A DNA stretch of 12,500 bases from Baffinella frigidus (Eukaryota > Cryptophyceae > Cryptomonadales > Baffinellaceae): NCBI GenBank assembly GCA_026770585.1, contig MU646529.1, forward strand, positions 290,590 to 303,089, written 5' to 3'. The notes beneath the pieces were generated by a model. It made no database searches. It was not told the DNA's origin and saw only the letters and a list, made by a program, of their open reading frames with translations. The translations under genes were made by a program, and so were the position numbers. Each line of letters begins with the position of its first letter. The stretch's first letter is position 1. Shown here one piece after another: positions 7,014 to 11,252 of the stretch.

Positions 7014-9710
7014 CAGCTACTCAGCCTGGGGGAGCACAATGGCAAGGGCCTCTGCCGCTGCAGCTTCTTCGATTCCTTCAATATCTTCGACTGTGAGGAG
7101 GACCAAGATGGGAATCCAATCGGGCCGGGGTGCACCGCAAGTACCGGGCACGCGGATGAGGTCACGTATTGACACTTCCACTCGAGAATGCTAGAGGGTC
7201 CTATTTGTATGTGGGGTTGTAAATATGTTCACCCAGATAGGGTGTTCCAACCTCGCGCCTGGCCAATATATGGCTAGTTACGTGACCAATCAACGAAAGT
7301 TACTACGCAAATGCCTACTTTTAAATGCACATCGGTTTTAAATAGGGCCCTCTAGCATTCTCGTGTGGTTAGTGACTTTATTTGAAAGAGGAATGCACGG
7401 CGCAGAATTCAAGCGAGCTTAGAAAATGATCATGGCACTCCCCAGTCGAATTCCAACCGAGAAACTGCCACTACCCAGGTGCTTTGGTGCTTTGGTGCTT
7501 TGCATTACACTCACATCGCCTCTTCCTCGCACCTCTCTTGGCTATGATATCCACTGACAGATACGAGATCATCTGCGTCTGAGCAGGTCTGTTCTGTCGC
7601 GTTCTCCTCCAACGCGAAGCGGATCGTGTAACCAAGACACTGCCACTAGAGCGATTCCGGGAAATGTTGGCCGCTTTTCGGGTTGCTCGTTTGACATTTT
7701 GCTCATTCCCTGGTACCAGAATTCTCGAAACGGTGCGTTTTGAAAGGGCATAAAAACCGTCTTCCGGTTCAAATGAAATGAGCAAACCGTCAAATCAGCA
7801 AACCGAAAAGCGGCCAACACTTCAGGTCTATTCGGTCGCGTTCTCTCCCGACGCGAAGCGGATCGTGAGCGGGTCGATTGACGAAACTATCAAGATCTGG
7901 GATTCCGAAACCGGAGCCGAGGTGAGTGGCCATGAGGGTGCACTTCACTTGGAGCCAGAACATCTCGCTTTAGTAAACTCCCCCTGAAAGCTAGCACCTC
8001 AAGTCAAATGCCTGTCCCAGAGCAGTTCCATCTAAAAGAAATGGCAACTTAGTGCCGAGGATCAGCTTTGTTGACTTAAGGTAAAACATCCTGGCTCGCA
8101 GTGCACTTATTGTTTTAGGGTGTCCAGGAGGGGATGGGGTTCCAGCCGCTTAGCAGGCGCCGAGTCCTTTCCCCCCAGATATCCGAGGGAAAGTCTGTTT
8201 GAATTCCACAGCAATGGACAAGATTCTAGTACAAATCGTTTGGATGGAGTGTATCCGTGAAGCCTCTGGTGGCTGCTAAGTGGAGGGGAAACTGCGGTGT
8301 TAAGCGTCGAAAGCTTGGTTTCAAGTGCGTTGAGGGTCGTAGCTCGATCGGTTTATTTCATTTGCGGGGGGTTCTCGCATCCTGCATGTTGGAAGTGGTC
8401 TGAGGGGAGGGTGGCCACGCCAGGTCACCAGTTGAAATTTCATTTTAGTACACGATATTCCAGTCGAGTTGATTCTACCCGGGAAACACGCTAAAAGTGA
8501 TGGGACTCGGAGCTCCTTGTCGCGGTAATTTTAAAAATCTGTATCAAGATAAGCCATCTAAACACTTTTAGCTCGAATGGGTGTGTGTGAAAAAGGAACT
8601 TATGACCTGGCGTGGTGTGACAGAAATGCAGAACAAGTTCCGGTGTCCGCCAATGATGGGAGCTCGAAGAACCTAAAGGAGCTAAAGGGCCTGAAGAGAG
8701 GGTGTGTGGCAGGAATGCTCGCTGACGGGGGTGGCCAGCCGGGTGAAGTTCAGCGACGACGGCGCTCACGTCATCGGGGAGAGTCCAGACCATACGGTGA
8801 ATTCCCCGCCTTTGGAGCTTTGGTGCTTTGTACTGCACTCACACCGCATATCACGCCCACCTCACTCTTGAGGAGATGGGAACAATCGACGGATGAGTTC
8901 CACGAACTGCCGCGCGCCACCCCTGAGGTCCTTTAGGTTTTAATTTCTCCCAACATAGCCCAACGACACACCTTTCCATGGGAAAAGATCTACAAAAAAA
9001 GCATTTTTGCTTTCGGATCACGTTTAGCTCTCCCCCGCCCAGCCCCCCCCACCTGTGGTCCCAGGCAGGTGCCACCCTGTCGCGAGCCCCGCACAGCCCC
9101 GTTTCGTAAGGCTCTTAAACCCGTTTCTTAAGGCTCATAGACTATTGTATCGCTCAACTCGCACAACATCTGTGGTCCCAGCGAGATGCCGTCCTGTCGC
9201 GAGCTTTTCCTTTGCACTGTCAGGTCAGCAACTTTCGGTGGGGGTCTATCCCTTAAGTGGCCAGGGGATCAAAATTGACCCCACAGAGGTCCTAGGCAGA
9301 TCCTAGGGCCCTACGGTAGGGCGTATGCACCTACTGGCCATTGAAGGGATAGATATCCGGTGACCTAAGGATCAGTTTTCTGCATGGCAGGAGTGCTGAC
9401 TTGGTGGTTTTGGAAGGTGACCTTCTGGGACATCGCGTCCGGCAAAGAGGTGCGGCAGGTTGCTGGCGCCAGGTTTCCTTTCGAGCCCAAGGAGAAACCC
9501 ACTCCGCACTTCCTCACGGCCACCGGCGACACGCTGCTGATCACCAAGCTGCTTTCCCACGGCGACACGCTTTTGAGTGTCGCTATTGGAGCCATTGGCT
9601 CGGCGGGGTGCTTCAAGGCGCCGCAGCCAATCGCCTCCGTGCGGTGCCACGAAGGAACGATCTGCGTGGTGTGCACAGGAGGTGCGGTGTGCGTTTTGCA
9701 GGCGCCCTGA
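2649..9710 (+). CDS. WD40-repeat (F-box-like/WD) protein, 10-exon gene model
   Basis: The predicted join is 2649-3371, 3486-3611, 3928-4053, 4240-4307, 4725-4770, 5161-5286, 6571-6687, 7826-7921, 8713-8796 and 9417-9710, encoding 601 residues. Every junction is phase 0 except the one splitting blade 4. Residues 1-50 are highly charged and probably helical. Residues 53-83 (LQRVLPFVL to KTWKVVM) resemble an F-box, weakly. Residues 204-516 form about eight WD40 blades with GHS..V..VAFSPDG.RVVSGS and IWD motifs. Residues 517-601 may supply the closing blade. WD40 propellers are protein-binding scaffolds; an F-box would point to SCF ubiquitin ligase substrate choice, which is inference. The start at 2649 was preferred to an in-frame ATG at 2547 because its context (AAACATG) is better and the extra 34 residues look unstructured. 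Decayed blades and transposons in the introns raise the possibility of a pseudogene. Confidence 0.7.
3486..3611 (+). CDS. Exon 2: WD40 blade
   Basis: Acceptor TTGGCAG precedes GTGCGCACT, and the exon ends TTCAAG|GTGAAA. It is 42 codons, phase 0 on both sides. The blade runs VRTLRGHSGC to DADTGFK, with SFSPDGTRVVTG and RIWD motifs. The usual GS.D turn is replaced by GASKYRV, so the conserved Asp is absent. Confidence 0.82.
3636..3783 (+). repeat. Dispersed repeat R1, copy b, in intron 2
   Basis: It matches 905-1062 through TTTTGGTGCTTT, ATTACATTCACGTCGCC and CACCTCACC words, and the ACCGAGCCCCC block is conserved at its end (about 3749-3760). It fills roughly half of the 316-bp intron. The sharing of this sequence between an intron and the upstream subtelomere shows it is mobile or segmentally duplicated. 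Confidence 0.55.
3928..4053 (+). CDS. Exon 3: WD40 blade
   Basis: Acceptor TTTTTCCAG precedes GTGCGAACG, and the donor is GCCGAG|GTGAGC. It is 42 codons in phase 0. The blade reads VRTLTGHSGEVEMVAFSPDG and then VVSGSGDELVRIWD. It is the most canonical blade in the gene and keeps the GH, SPDG, SGSGD and WD signatures, so it is a good reference for judging the degraded copies. Confidence 0.87.
4141..4224 (+). repeat. Dispersed repeat R2, forward copy in intron 3
   Basis: It contains GATCCGAAAG at the start and GGGAGTTAAAAGAACCTGAA near the end. The order of words matches the minus strand of 1324-1432 and 8926-9034, with internal gaps. It occupies the second half of the short intron before exon 4a. 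Confidence 0.45.
4240..4307 (+). CDS. Exon 4a: first half of a split WD40 blade
   Basis: Acceptor TTTGGCAG precedes ATTTGCACG. It encodes ICTLTGQSVAFSPNGKLVAV and then SG, lacking about four residues of the usual GHSG.V turn. Read on without splicing it meets TGA at 4309-4311. A donor GGATG|GTGAGG ends the exon in phase 2. Joined to 4725 it restores ...SGWVDSHIEIWN..., which has the right spacing for a blade. The split is supported by frame and consensus only. Confidence 0.6.
4317..4466. mobile_element. Foldback element D1 in the intron splitting blade 4
   Basis: Two ~55-bp imperfect arms face each other (about 4317-4375 and 4408-4466). The inner stem CGAAATTTACTACAC pairs with GTGTAGTAAATTTCG, and the outer parts pair through TTGCTTTT/AAAAGCAA and CAAAAGT/ACTTTTG. 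The loop is ~32 bp and AT-rich. There is no ORF. It is a MITE-like non-autonomous element. Its inner-stem sequence resembles that of 6204-6340, so the two may be one old family. I could not fix the target duplication. Confidence 0.7.
4725..4770 (+). CDS. Exon 4b: second half of the split WD40 blade
   Basis: Acceptor GCGTGGCAG precedes GGTGGATTC. It completes the blade as VDSHIEIWNAETGAA and ends at a GCG|GTGAGC donor in phase 0. Together 4a and 4b give 38 codons against 42 in intact blades. The Trp-Asp pair has become Trp-Asn and the final Glu has become Ala. Confidence 0.6.
4771..5160 (+). other. Intron 5, with a fragment of the family A core
   Basis: This is a 390-bp intron. At 5000-5017 it carries CTACCGTAGGGTCCTAGG, which is the palindromic core word set of the family A/B foldbacks, without recognisable termini. 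The 3' end (5111-5160) is the GCATGCTTTGTGTTGGAAGT tail shared by several introns of this gene. Nothing else was identified. Confidence 0.45.
5161..5286 (+). CDS. Exon 5: WD40 blade
   Basis: Acceptor TTACGGCAG precedes GTGCGCACA, and the donor is ACCGAG|GTAAGC. It is 42 codons in phase 0. The blade reads VRTMAGHSGVVFSVAFSPDG, then VVSGSEDMLVKMWEVDFGTE. Trp-Asp has become Trp-Glu. The nucleotide match to exon 3 across CGCGTCGTCAGCGGGTCGG is exact, which indicates recent duplication or conversion. Confidence 0.83.
5337..5356. repeat. 20-bp perfect palindrome with adjacent direct copy
   Basis: CAGTGTCTTG is followed directly by its reverse complement CAAGACACTG. GATACAGTGTCTTGCAA is then repeated at 5356-5372. 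Flanking GTGTTGC (5325-5331) and GCAACAC (5368-5374) can extend pairing. It lies 50 bp into intron 6. It could be a solo remnant of a foldback. Confidence 0.7.
5444..5599 (+). pseudogene. Decayed WD40 blade(s), possible alternative last exon
   Basis: After an acceptor-like GAAGCAG the frame reads ICTLGHTCTGG and then loses blade character, reaching TGA at 5597-5599. A second blade-start word, CTGACGGGTCA, lies at 5549-5559. The IWD half is missing. In the main model this is skipped, which phase-0 neighbours allow. If used, it would end a shorter protein of about 456 residues just before the telomere-like block. Confidence 0.5.
5679..5993 (+). repeat. Interstitial telomere-like block in intron 6
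   Basis: About 315 bp of CCCTAAA, CCCCAAA and CCCTACA variants, with a near-pure (CAACCCT) run of about eight heptamers at 5900-5957. The orientation is the same as at 1-466. The edges are abrupt, following GAGGACGAGGC on the left and ending CTAAACAGGG on the right. It separates WD40 exons that are otherwise parts of one repeat series. Confidence 0.93.
6204..6340. mobile_element. Foldback element D2 in intron 6
   Basis: The inner stem GCAACGAAAATTACCACAC (6232-6250) pairs with GTGTCGTAATTTTCGTTGC (6275-6293) with one mismatch. An outer stem pairs 6204-6227 with 6317-6340 imperfectly. There is no ORF. The inner stem resembles that of the element at 4317-4466. It is MITE-like, and no target duplication was identified. 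Confidence 0.65.
6419..6551. mobile_element. Foldback element F in intron 6
   Basis: A 26-bp terminal inverted repeat (6419-6444 and 6526-6551) starts ACATGTTTAATTT and contains AAAGAAAATGGA, with one mismatch between arms. The loop of ~80 bp is AT-rich. The element interrupts the shared intron tail: GTGTTGGACGTGGTCTGAGG lies just before it and TTGGCAG just after, so the insertion postdates duplication of the exon-intron unit. Confidence 0.8.
6571..6687 (+). CDS. Exon 6: WD40 blade
   Basis: Acceptor GGTTGGCAG precedes GTGACGGGACAC, and the donor is GCCGAG|GTGAGC. It is 39 codons in phase 0. The blade reads VTGHSHTVLSVACSPDG, then VVSGSGDYLVKIWDAATGAE. It lacks the three residues between V and TGH found in other blades, an in-frame 9-base deletion. 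Confidence 0.8.
6789..6812 (+). pseudogene. Relic start of a WD40 blade
   Basis: The shared intron tail (6739-6788, ending TTGGTAG) is followed by GTGTGGACTCTGAGACGGGG. This resembles the start of a blade exon (VRTLTG) and then stops matching. The rest of the blade is absent. It shows that a further exon-intron unit once stood here. Confidence 0.5.
6903..7011 (+). repeat. CT-rich microsatellite
   Basis: Runs of CT, CCCT and CTCC units end in a long pure CT run (about 6979-7011). It lies on the sense strand of intron 7 and is followed by TGGCAG, so it could act as a very strong polypyrimidine tract. Open frames through it on either strand (serine/leucine or arginine/glutamate repeats) are products of the repeat. 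Confidence 0.93.
7017..7170 (+). pseudogene. Possible captured coding fragment or alternative exon
   Basis: Directly after the CT tract and a TGGCAG acceptor-like site, a 51-codon frame runs to TGA at 7168-7170. It reads LLSLGEHNGKGL..., then SFFDSFNIFDCEEDQDGNP and so on. About three quarters of its third codon positions are G or C, unlike the surrounding intron. I do not recognise a domain and it does not resemble a WD40 blade. It ends where foldback E begins, so it may be a gene fragment carried in with other DNA. Confidence 0.35.
7178..7368. mobile_element. Foldback element E in intron 7
   Basis: The left arm CCACTCGAGAATGCTAGAGG (from 7178) pairs with a right arm whose complement begins CCACACGAGAATGCTAGAGG (ending 7368). 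The ~30-bp arms have two mismatches. The ~130-bp interior has no ORF. The dinucleotide TT flanks both ends (7176-7177, 7369-7370). Its terminus CCACACGAG is shared with the element at 10991-11169. Confidence 0.75.
7479..7570 (+). repeat. Dispersed repeat R1, copy c, in intron 7
   Basis: GTGCTTTGGTGCTTTGGTGC is followed by TTTGCATTACACTCACATCG and a CACCTCTCTTGG word, matching the order in the other R1 copies. The GGTGCTTT word is tandemly tripled here. Confidence 0.55.
7587..7628 (+). pseudogene. Truncated duplicate of the exon 7 blade
   Basis: After GAGCAG the sequence GTCTGTTCTGTCGCGTTCTC continues through GCGAAGCGGATCGTG and meets TAA at 7629-7631. It repeats the first 42 bases of exon 7 (7826-7867) with a few mismatches. 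The two copies flank foldback G. It is excluded from the gene model because of the stop. Confidence 0.65.
7666..7818. mobile_element. Foldback element G in intron 7
   Basis: Arms of 42 bp (7666-7707 and 7777-7818) start GTTGGCCGCTTTTCGG and end GCTCATT, with about five mismatches. The ~69-bp loop has no ORF. The 3' end lies eight bases before exon 7, so the predicted acceptor TTCAG sits at the edge of the element. It is a MITE-like element between two half-copies of the same blade. Confidence 0.8.
7826..7921 (+). CDS. Exon 7: N-truncated WD40 blade
   Basis: Acceptor CACTTCAG precedes GTCTATTCG, and the donor is GCCGAG|GTGAGT. It is 32 codons in phase 0. It reads VYSVAFSPDAKRIVSGSIDE, then TIKIWDSETGAE. 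The first ten residues of a normal blade, including the GH motif, are missing. The shortening keeps frame. In a folded propeller it would lack the outer strand, so this blade may be defective. Confidence 0.72.
7922..8712 (+). other. Intron 8, mostly unassigned
   Basis: This 791-bp intron has weak inverted repeats: GAGCCAG/CTGGCTC with ACCTCAAGTCAA/TTGACTTAAGGT (about 7952-8097), and GCTAAAAGTG (8490) with CACTTTTAGC (8572). At 8371-8425 it carries the shared intron tail (GTTGGAAGTGGTCTGAGG) ending CCAG, but no blade follows, suggesting a deleted exon. A diverged R2 copy lies at 8634-8694. Confidence 0.45.
8634..8694 (+). repeat. Dispersed repeat R2, forward copy in intron 8
   Basis: CAAGTTCCGGTGTCCGCCAA is followed by ATGATGGGAGCTCGAAGAAC and CTAAAGGAG. 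This matches 4178-4224 base for base at most positions. It faces the reverse copy at 8926-9034 across exon 8. Confidence 0.5.
8713..8796 (+). CDS. Exon 8: first part of a diverged WD40 blade
   Basis: Acceptor GTGTGGCAG precedes GAATGCTCG, and the donor is CATACG|GTGAAT. It is 28 codons in phase 0, reading ECSLTGVASRVKFSDDGAHV and then IGESPDHT. It joins to exon 9 VTFWDIASG, which completes the blade with correct spacing. This blade is much more diverged from the others than they are from each other, so it is probably an old, unique part of the protein. Confidence 0.68.
8809..8912 (+). repeat. Dispersed repeat R1, copy d, in intron 9
   Basis: It is closest to copy a (905-1062). CACCTCACTCTTGAGG is followed by GATGGGAACAATC and ACGGATGAG, corresponding to GATGGGATCAATG and ACGGATGAG upstream. 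It is followed 13 bp later by an R2 copy, whereas at 905-1432 the R1 and R2 copies are 260 bp apart. Confidence 0.6.
8926..9034 (-). repeat. Dispersed repeat R2, long copy b, in intron 9
   Basis: It is a close direct repeat of 1324-1432 sharing CCAACATAGCCCAACGACAC and TTTTGCTTTCGGATCACGTT, with indels around AAAAAAAGC. It is followed by a two-copy repeat of CTGTGGTCCCAG..TGCC..CCTGTCGCGAGC (9053-9088 and 9169-9204). Confidence 0.7.
9247..9351 (-). mobile_element. Foldback element A1 (family A) in intron 9
   Basis: The left end TATCCCTTAAGTGGCCA pairs with TGGCCATTGAAGGGATA on the right. The interior carries a near-palindrome ATCAAAATTGACCC beside the left end, then CCTAGG, GGGCCC and CTACGGTAG words. 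It is 105 bp including a TA at each end. It lies 65 bp before the last exon. The orientation given is set by the TTGACC module being on the left. Confidence 0.8.
9417..9710 (+). CDS. Exon 9: last WD40 strand and C-terminal domain
   Basis: It holds 97 codons and a TGA. It opens VTFWDIASGKEVRQV, completing the exon 8 blade. The acceptor is taken as GGAAG|GTG because CAG at 9388-9390 would lead straight into TGA. Residues 517-601 include LTATGDTLLITKLL and end ICVVCTGGAVCVLQAP, typical of a closing propeller blade. The sequence at 9387-9401 (GCAGGAGTGCTGACT) looks like a decayed copy of the exon 8 start. No clear polyadenylation signal follows before the A2/B1 elements. Confidence 0.75.
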   Translation: MTFWDIASGKEVRQVAGARFPFEPKEKPTPHFLTATGDTLLITKLLSHGDTLLSVAIGAIGSAGCFKAPQPIASVRCHEGTICVVCTGGAVCVLQAP

Positions 9711-9742
9711 TTGTATCGCTGCATGTGTACTAGATGTACTCC

Positions 9743-10047
9743 TATCCCTTAAGTGGCGAGTACAGGGGTACCTCGATTACAAGAAAACGCCTCCCCGTAG
9801 GACCCTACAGTAGGCCTATGCCTAGGGCCCTATGGTGATCCTAGGGGGGTGACGTTTTCTTGTAATCGAGGTACCCCTGTAGGCTCATGCGCCCAACCGT
9901 AGGGCCCTGGGACCTGCCTAGGACCTCAGGCCCCCAAAGGCCTACGACCTCTTGGGGATCAAGGATCGTACCTGCCTAGGTCCCAGGGCCCTACGGGCCT
10001 ACGACCTCTTGGGGATCAATTTTGACCTCCTTGTCACTTAAGGGATA
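9743..10047 (+). mobile_element. Foldback element A2 (family A), carrying nested B1
   Basis: The ends TATCCCTTAAGTGG and CACTTAAGGGATA are typical for family A. Between them, 16 bases in, a complete B element interrupts GAG-TA-GGCTCATGCG, which is intact in other A copies as CAGTAGGCTCATACG. Without B1 it is ~186 bp, longer than its relatives, because GGCCTACGACCTCTTGGGGA (9939 and 9996) is internally duplicated. Confidence 0.85.
9763..9879 (+). mobile_element. Foldback element B1 (family B), inserted in A2
   Basis: The 117-bp element has arms CAGGGGTACCTCGATTACAA and the complement, about 27 paired bases. TA flanks both sides (9761-9762 and 9880-9881) and only one TA exists at this position in uninterrupted A copies. 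Both arms share GATTACAAG where the other four B copies have GCTCATAAG. The right arm therefore contains TGTAA, the usual green-algal polyadenylation word, ~150 bp after the WD40 stop. Confidence 0.9.
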
Positions 10048-10123
10048 GGGCGTGAGAGGGGAGGCTGCCGCCGTGCCTTTCCGCTATCCTCTCCGCTGTA
10101 GCTTCCCCGCCTCTCAACATGTA

Positions 10124-10239
10124 CAGGGGTACCTCGCTCATAAGAACTGCCCCCCCCCCTCTGGCCACATAGGGCCCTAGTCATTGGCCTTCTGTAGGGT
10201 CCTAGGGGGGGGCAGTTTCCTATGAGCGAGGTACCCCTG
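10124..10239 (-). mobile_element. Foldback element B2 (family B)
   Basis: The ends are CAGGGGTACCTCGCTCATAA and its complement, flanked by TA (10122-10123, 10240-10241). The inner stem is AACTG plus a C-run pairing with a G-run plus CAGTTTCC. The core is in the opposite orientation to the other B copies (CATAGGGCCCTAG before TGTAGGGTCC). There is no ORF. Confidence 0.88.
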
Positions 10240-10312
10240 TAGTGCGGAAAGCCTCTGAGAATGAGAGCTTTGTTCTTCCGAGCCTCGATAAAATGAAGCC
10301 ACCTGATACATG

Positions 10313-10425
10313 TATTCCTTAAGTGACCATAGGGTGAATAGGGTGAATATTCACCCTAACTCGTCCTAGGCAGGTCCTAGGGCCCTACCGTAGGGCGTAT
10401 GAGCCTACTGGACACTCAAGGGATA
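10313..10425 (-). mobile_element. Foldback element A3 (family A)
   Basis: The ends are TATTCCTTAAGTG and CACTCAAGGGATA. Instead of the TTGACC module it carries the 18-bp perfect palindrome AGGGTGAATATTCACCCT just inside the left end, with AGGGTGAATA partly doubled. The core holds CCTAGG, GGGCCC and CTACCGTAG. Its right TA is also the left TA of B3. Confidence 0.8.
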
Positions 10426-10541
10426 GGGGTACCTCGCTCATAAGAAAGCGCCTCCTCCTAGGACCCTACTGTAGGCCTGTGCCTAGGGCCCTAAGGTGAT
10501 CCTAGGGGGGTGGGTGGATTCTTATGAGCGAGGTACCCCTG
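10426..10541 (+). mobile_element. Foldback element B3 (family B), abutting A3
   Basis: It starts GGGGTACCTCGCTCATAAG directly after the A3 terminal TA, so it lacks the first CA of the family. It ends GAGGTACCCCTG followed by TA (10542-10543). The core matches B1. The A3-B3 pair sits between ACATG-TA and TA-CATGT, which would fit a composite or sequential insertion in a palindromic TA site. Confidence 0.83.
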
Positions 10542-10680
10542 TACATGTGCGAAGCCGCATGTTGATCTACGCCTGGTTCCTTCAATTTTGGATTGGAAAT
10601 GGTCACGTACCCCCTGGCATATATCCGGGGAGCTAAGGTCTCAGTAGCTTTCTGAGTGTGTCCTGGGGACGCGATGTATG

Positions 10681-10784
10681 TACCCCTTAAGTGGCCAGGT
10701 GGTCAAATTGACCAGCAAGAGATCGTAGGCAGGTCCTAGGGCCCTACGGTAGGGCGTATGAGCCTACTCGCCACTTAAGGCATA
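10681..10784 (-). mobile_element. Foldback element A4 (family A)
   Basis: The ends are TACCCCTTAAGTGGCCA and GCCACTTAAGGCATA. A GGTCAAATTGACC module sits just inside the left end, followed by CCTAGG, GGGCCC and CTACGGTAG. A 14-bp direct repeat GTGTCCTGGGGACG (10658 and 10799) brackets it at some distance. Confidence 0.83.
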
Positions 10785-10871
10785 ATCTCATGTAATACGT
10801 GTCCTGGGGACGAAGGTTAGTCGCGGGCTGCTAGAGCCCTTGCGTCTCGTGTCACCCCTTTCTGGCGTGTA

Positions 10872-10989
10872 CAGGGGTACCTCGCTCATAAGCAACCGCC
10901 ACTTCCTAGGATCATACAGTAGGGCTATGCCTAGGGCCCTATGGTGGTCCTAGGGGGGGTGGCAGTTTCTTATGAGCGAGGTACCCCTG
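10872..10989 (+). mobile_element. Foldback element B4 (family B)
   Basis: It has full-length CAGGGGTACCTCGCTCATAA ends with TA on the left (10870-10871). On the right the expected TA is missing: CCCCTG is followed by ACCACACG, where foldback C begins. The core CATACAGTAGGGCTATGCC and GGGCCC match B5 closely. Confidence 0.88.
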
Positions 10990-10990
10990 A

Positions 10991-11169
10991 CCACACGAGG
11001 CTACCTCTGCGAACAGAATAAATGTCGATTGTAAACGTGTGTAGCAATTTTCAGATGAAAAACAGCGACTCTACACAGGTCCGACCGCTCAGCGGGCGGA
11101 AACGTGATCATTTCCCCACAAAACTTTAAAAGTCCGTTTTATTCTGTTCGCCTGGGTAGCCTCGTGTGG
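10991..11169. mobile_element. Foldback element C, adjoining B4
   Basis: The left arm CCACACGAGGCTACC then GCGAACAGAATAAA (10991-11022) pairs with TTTATTCTGTTCGC then GGTAGCCTCGTGTGG (about 11137-11169), with a short mismatched stretch. The ~115-bp interior has no ORF. GA occurs on both outer sides (10989-10990, 11170-11171), which could be a two-base target duplication or chance. Confidence 0.78.
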
Positions 11170-11252
11170 GAAGCGGTCGTTTTTGATAATTTATTAAACC
11201 CTGCCCCCCCCCCGACGTGATGGTGAAATTTCCTTGACGGATTGGACGTGCC

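Noticed and set aside
6812-7165. Minus-strand 117-codon frame rich in Arg-Glu
   Set aside because: Its repetitive RERERE core is the translation of the CT microsatellite.
7952-8097. Weak inverted repeat as another foldback element
   Set aside because: Pairing is limited to short separated words with large unpaired gaps, so it is mentioned only within the intron description.
9395-9416. CAG at 9388-9390 as the acceptor of the last exon
   Set aside because: Entry there in the phase of exon 8 reads GAG TGC TGA. The GGAAG|GTG site at 9417 keeps frame and completes the blade.
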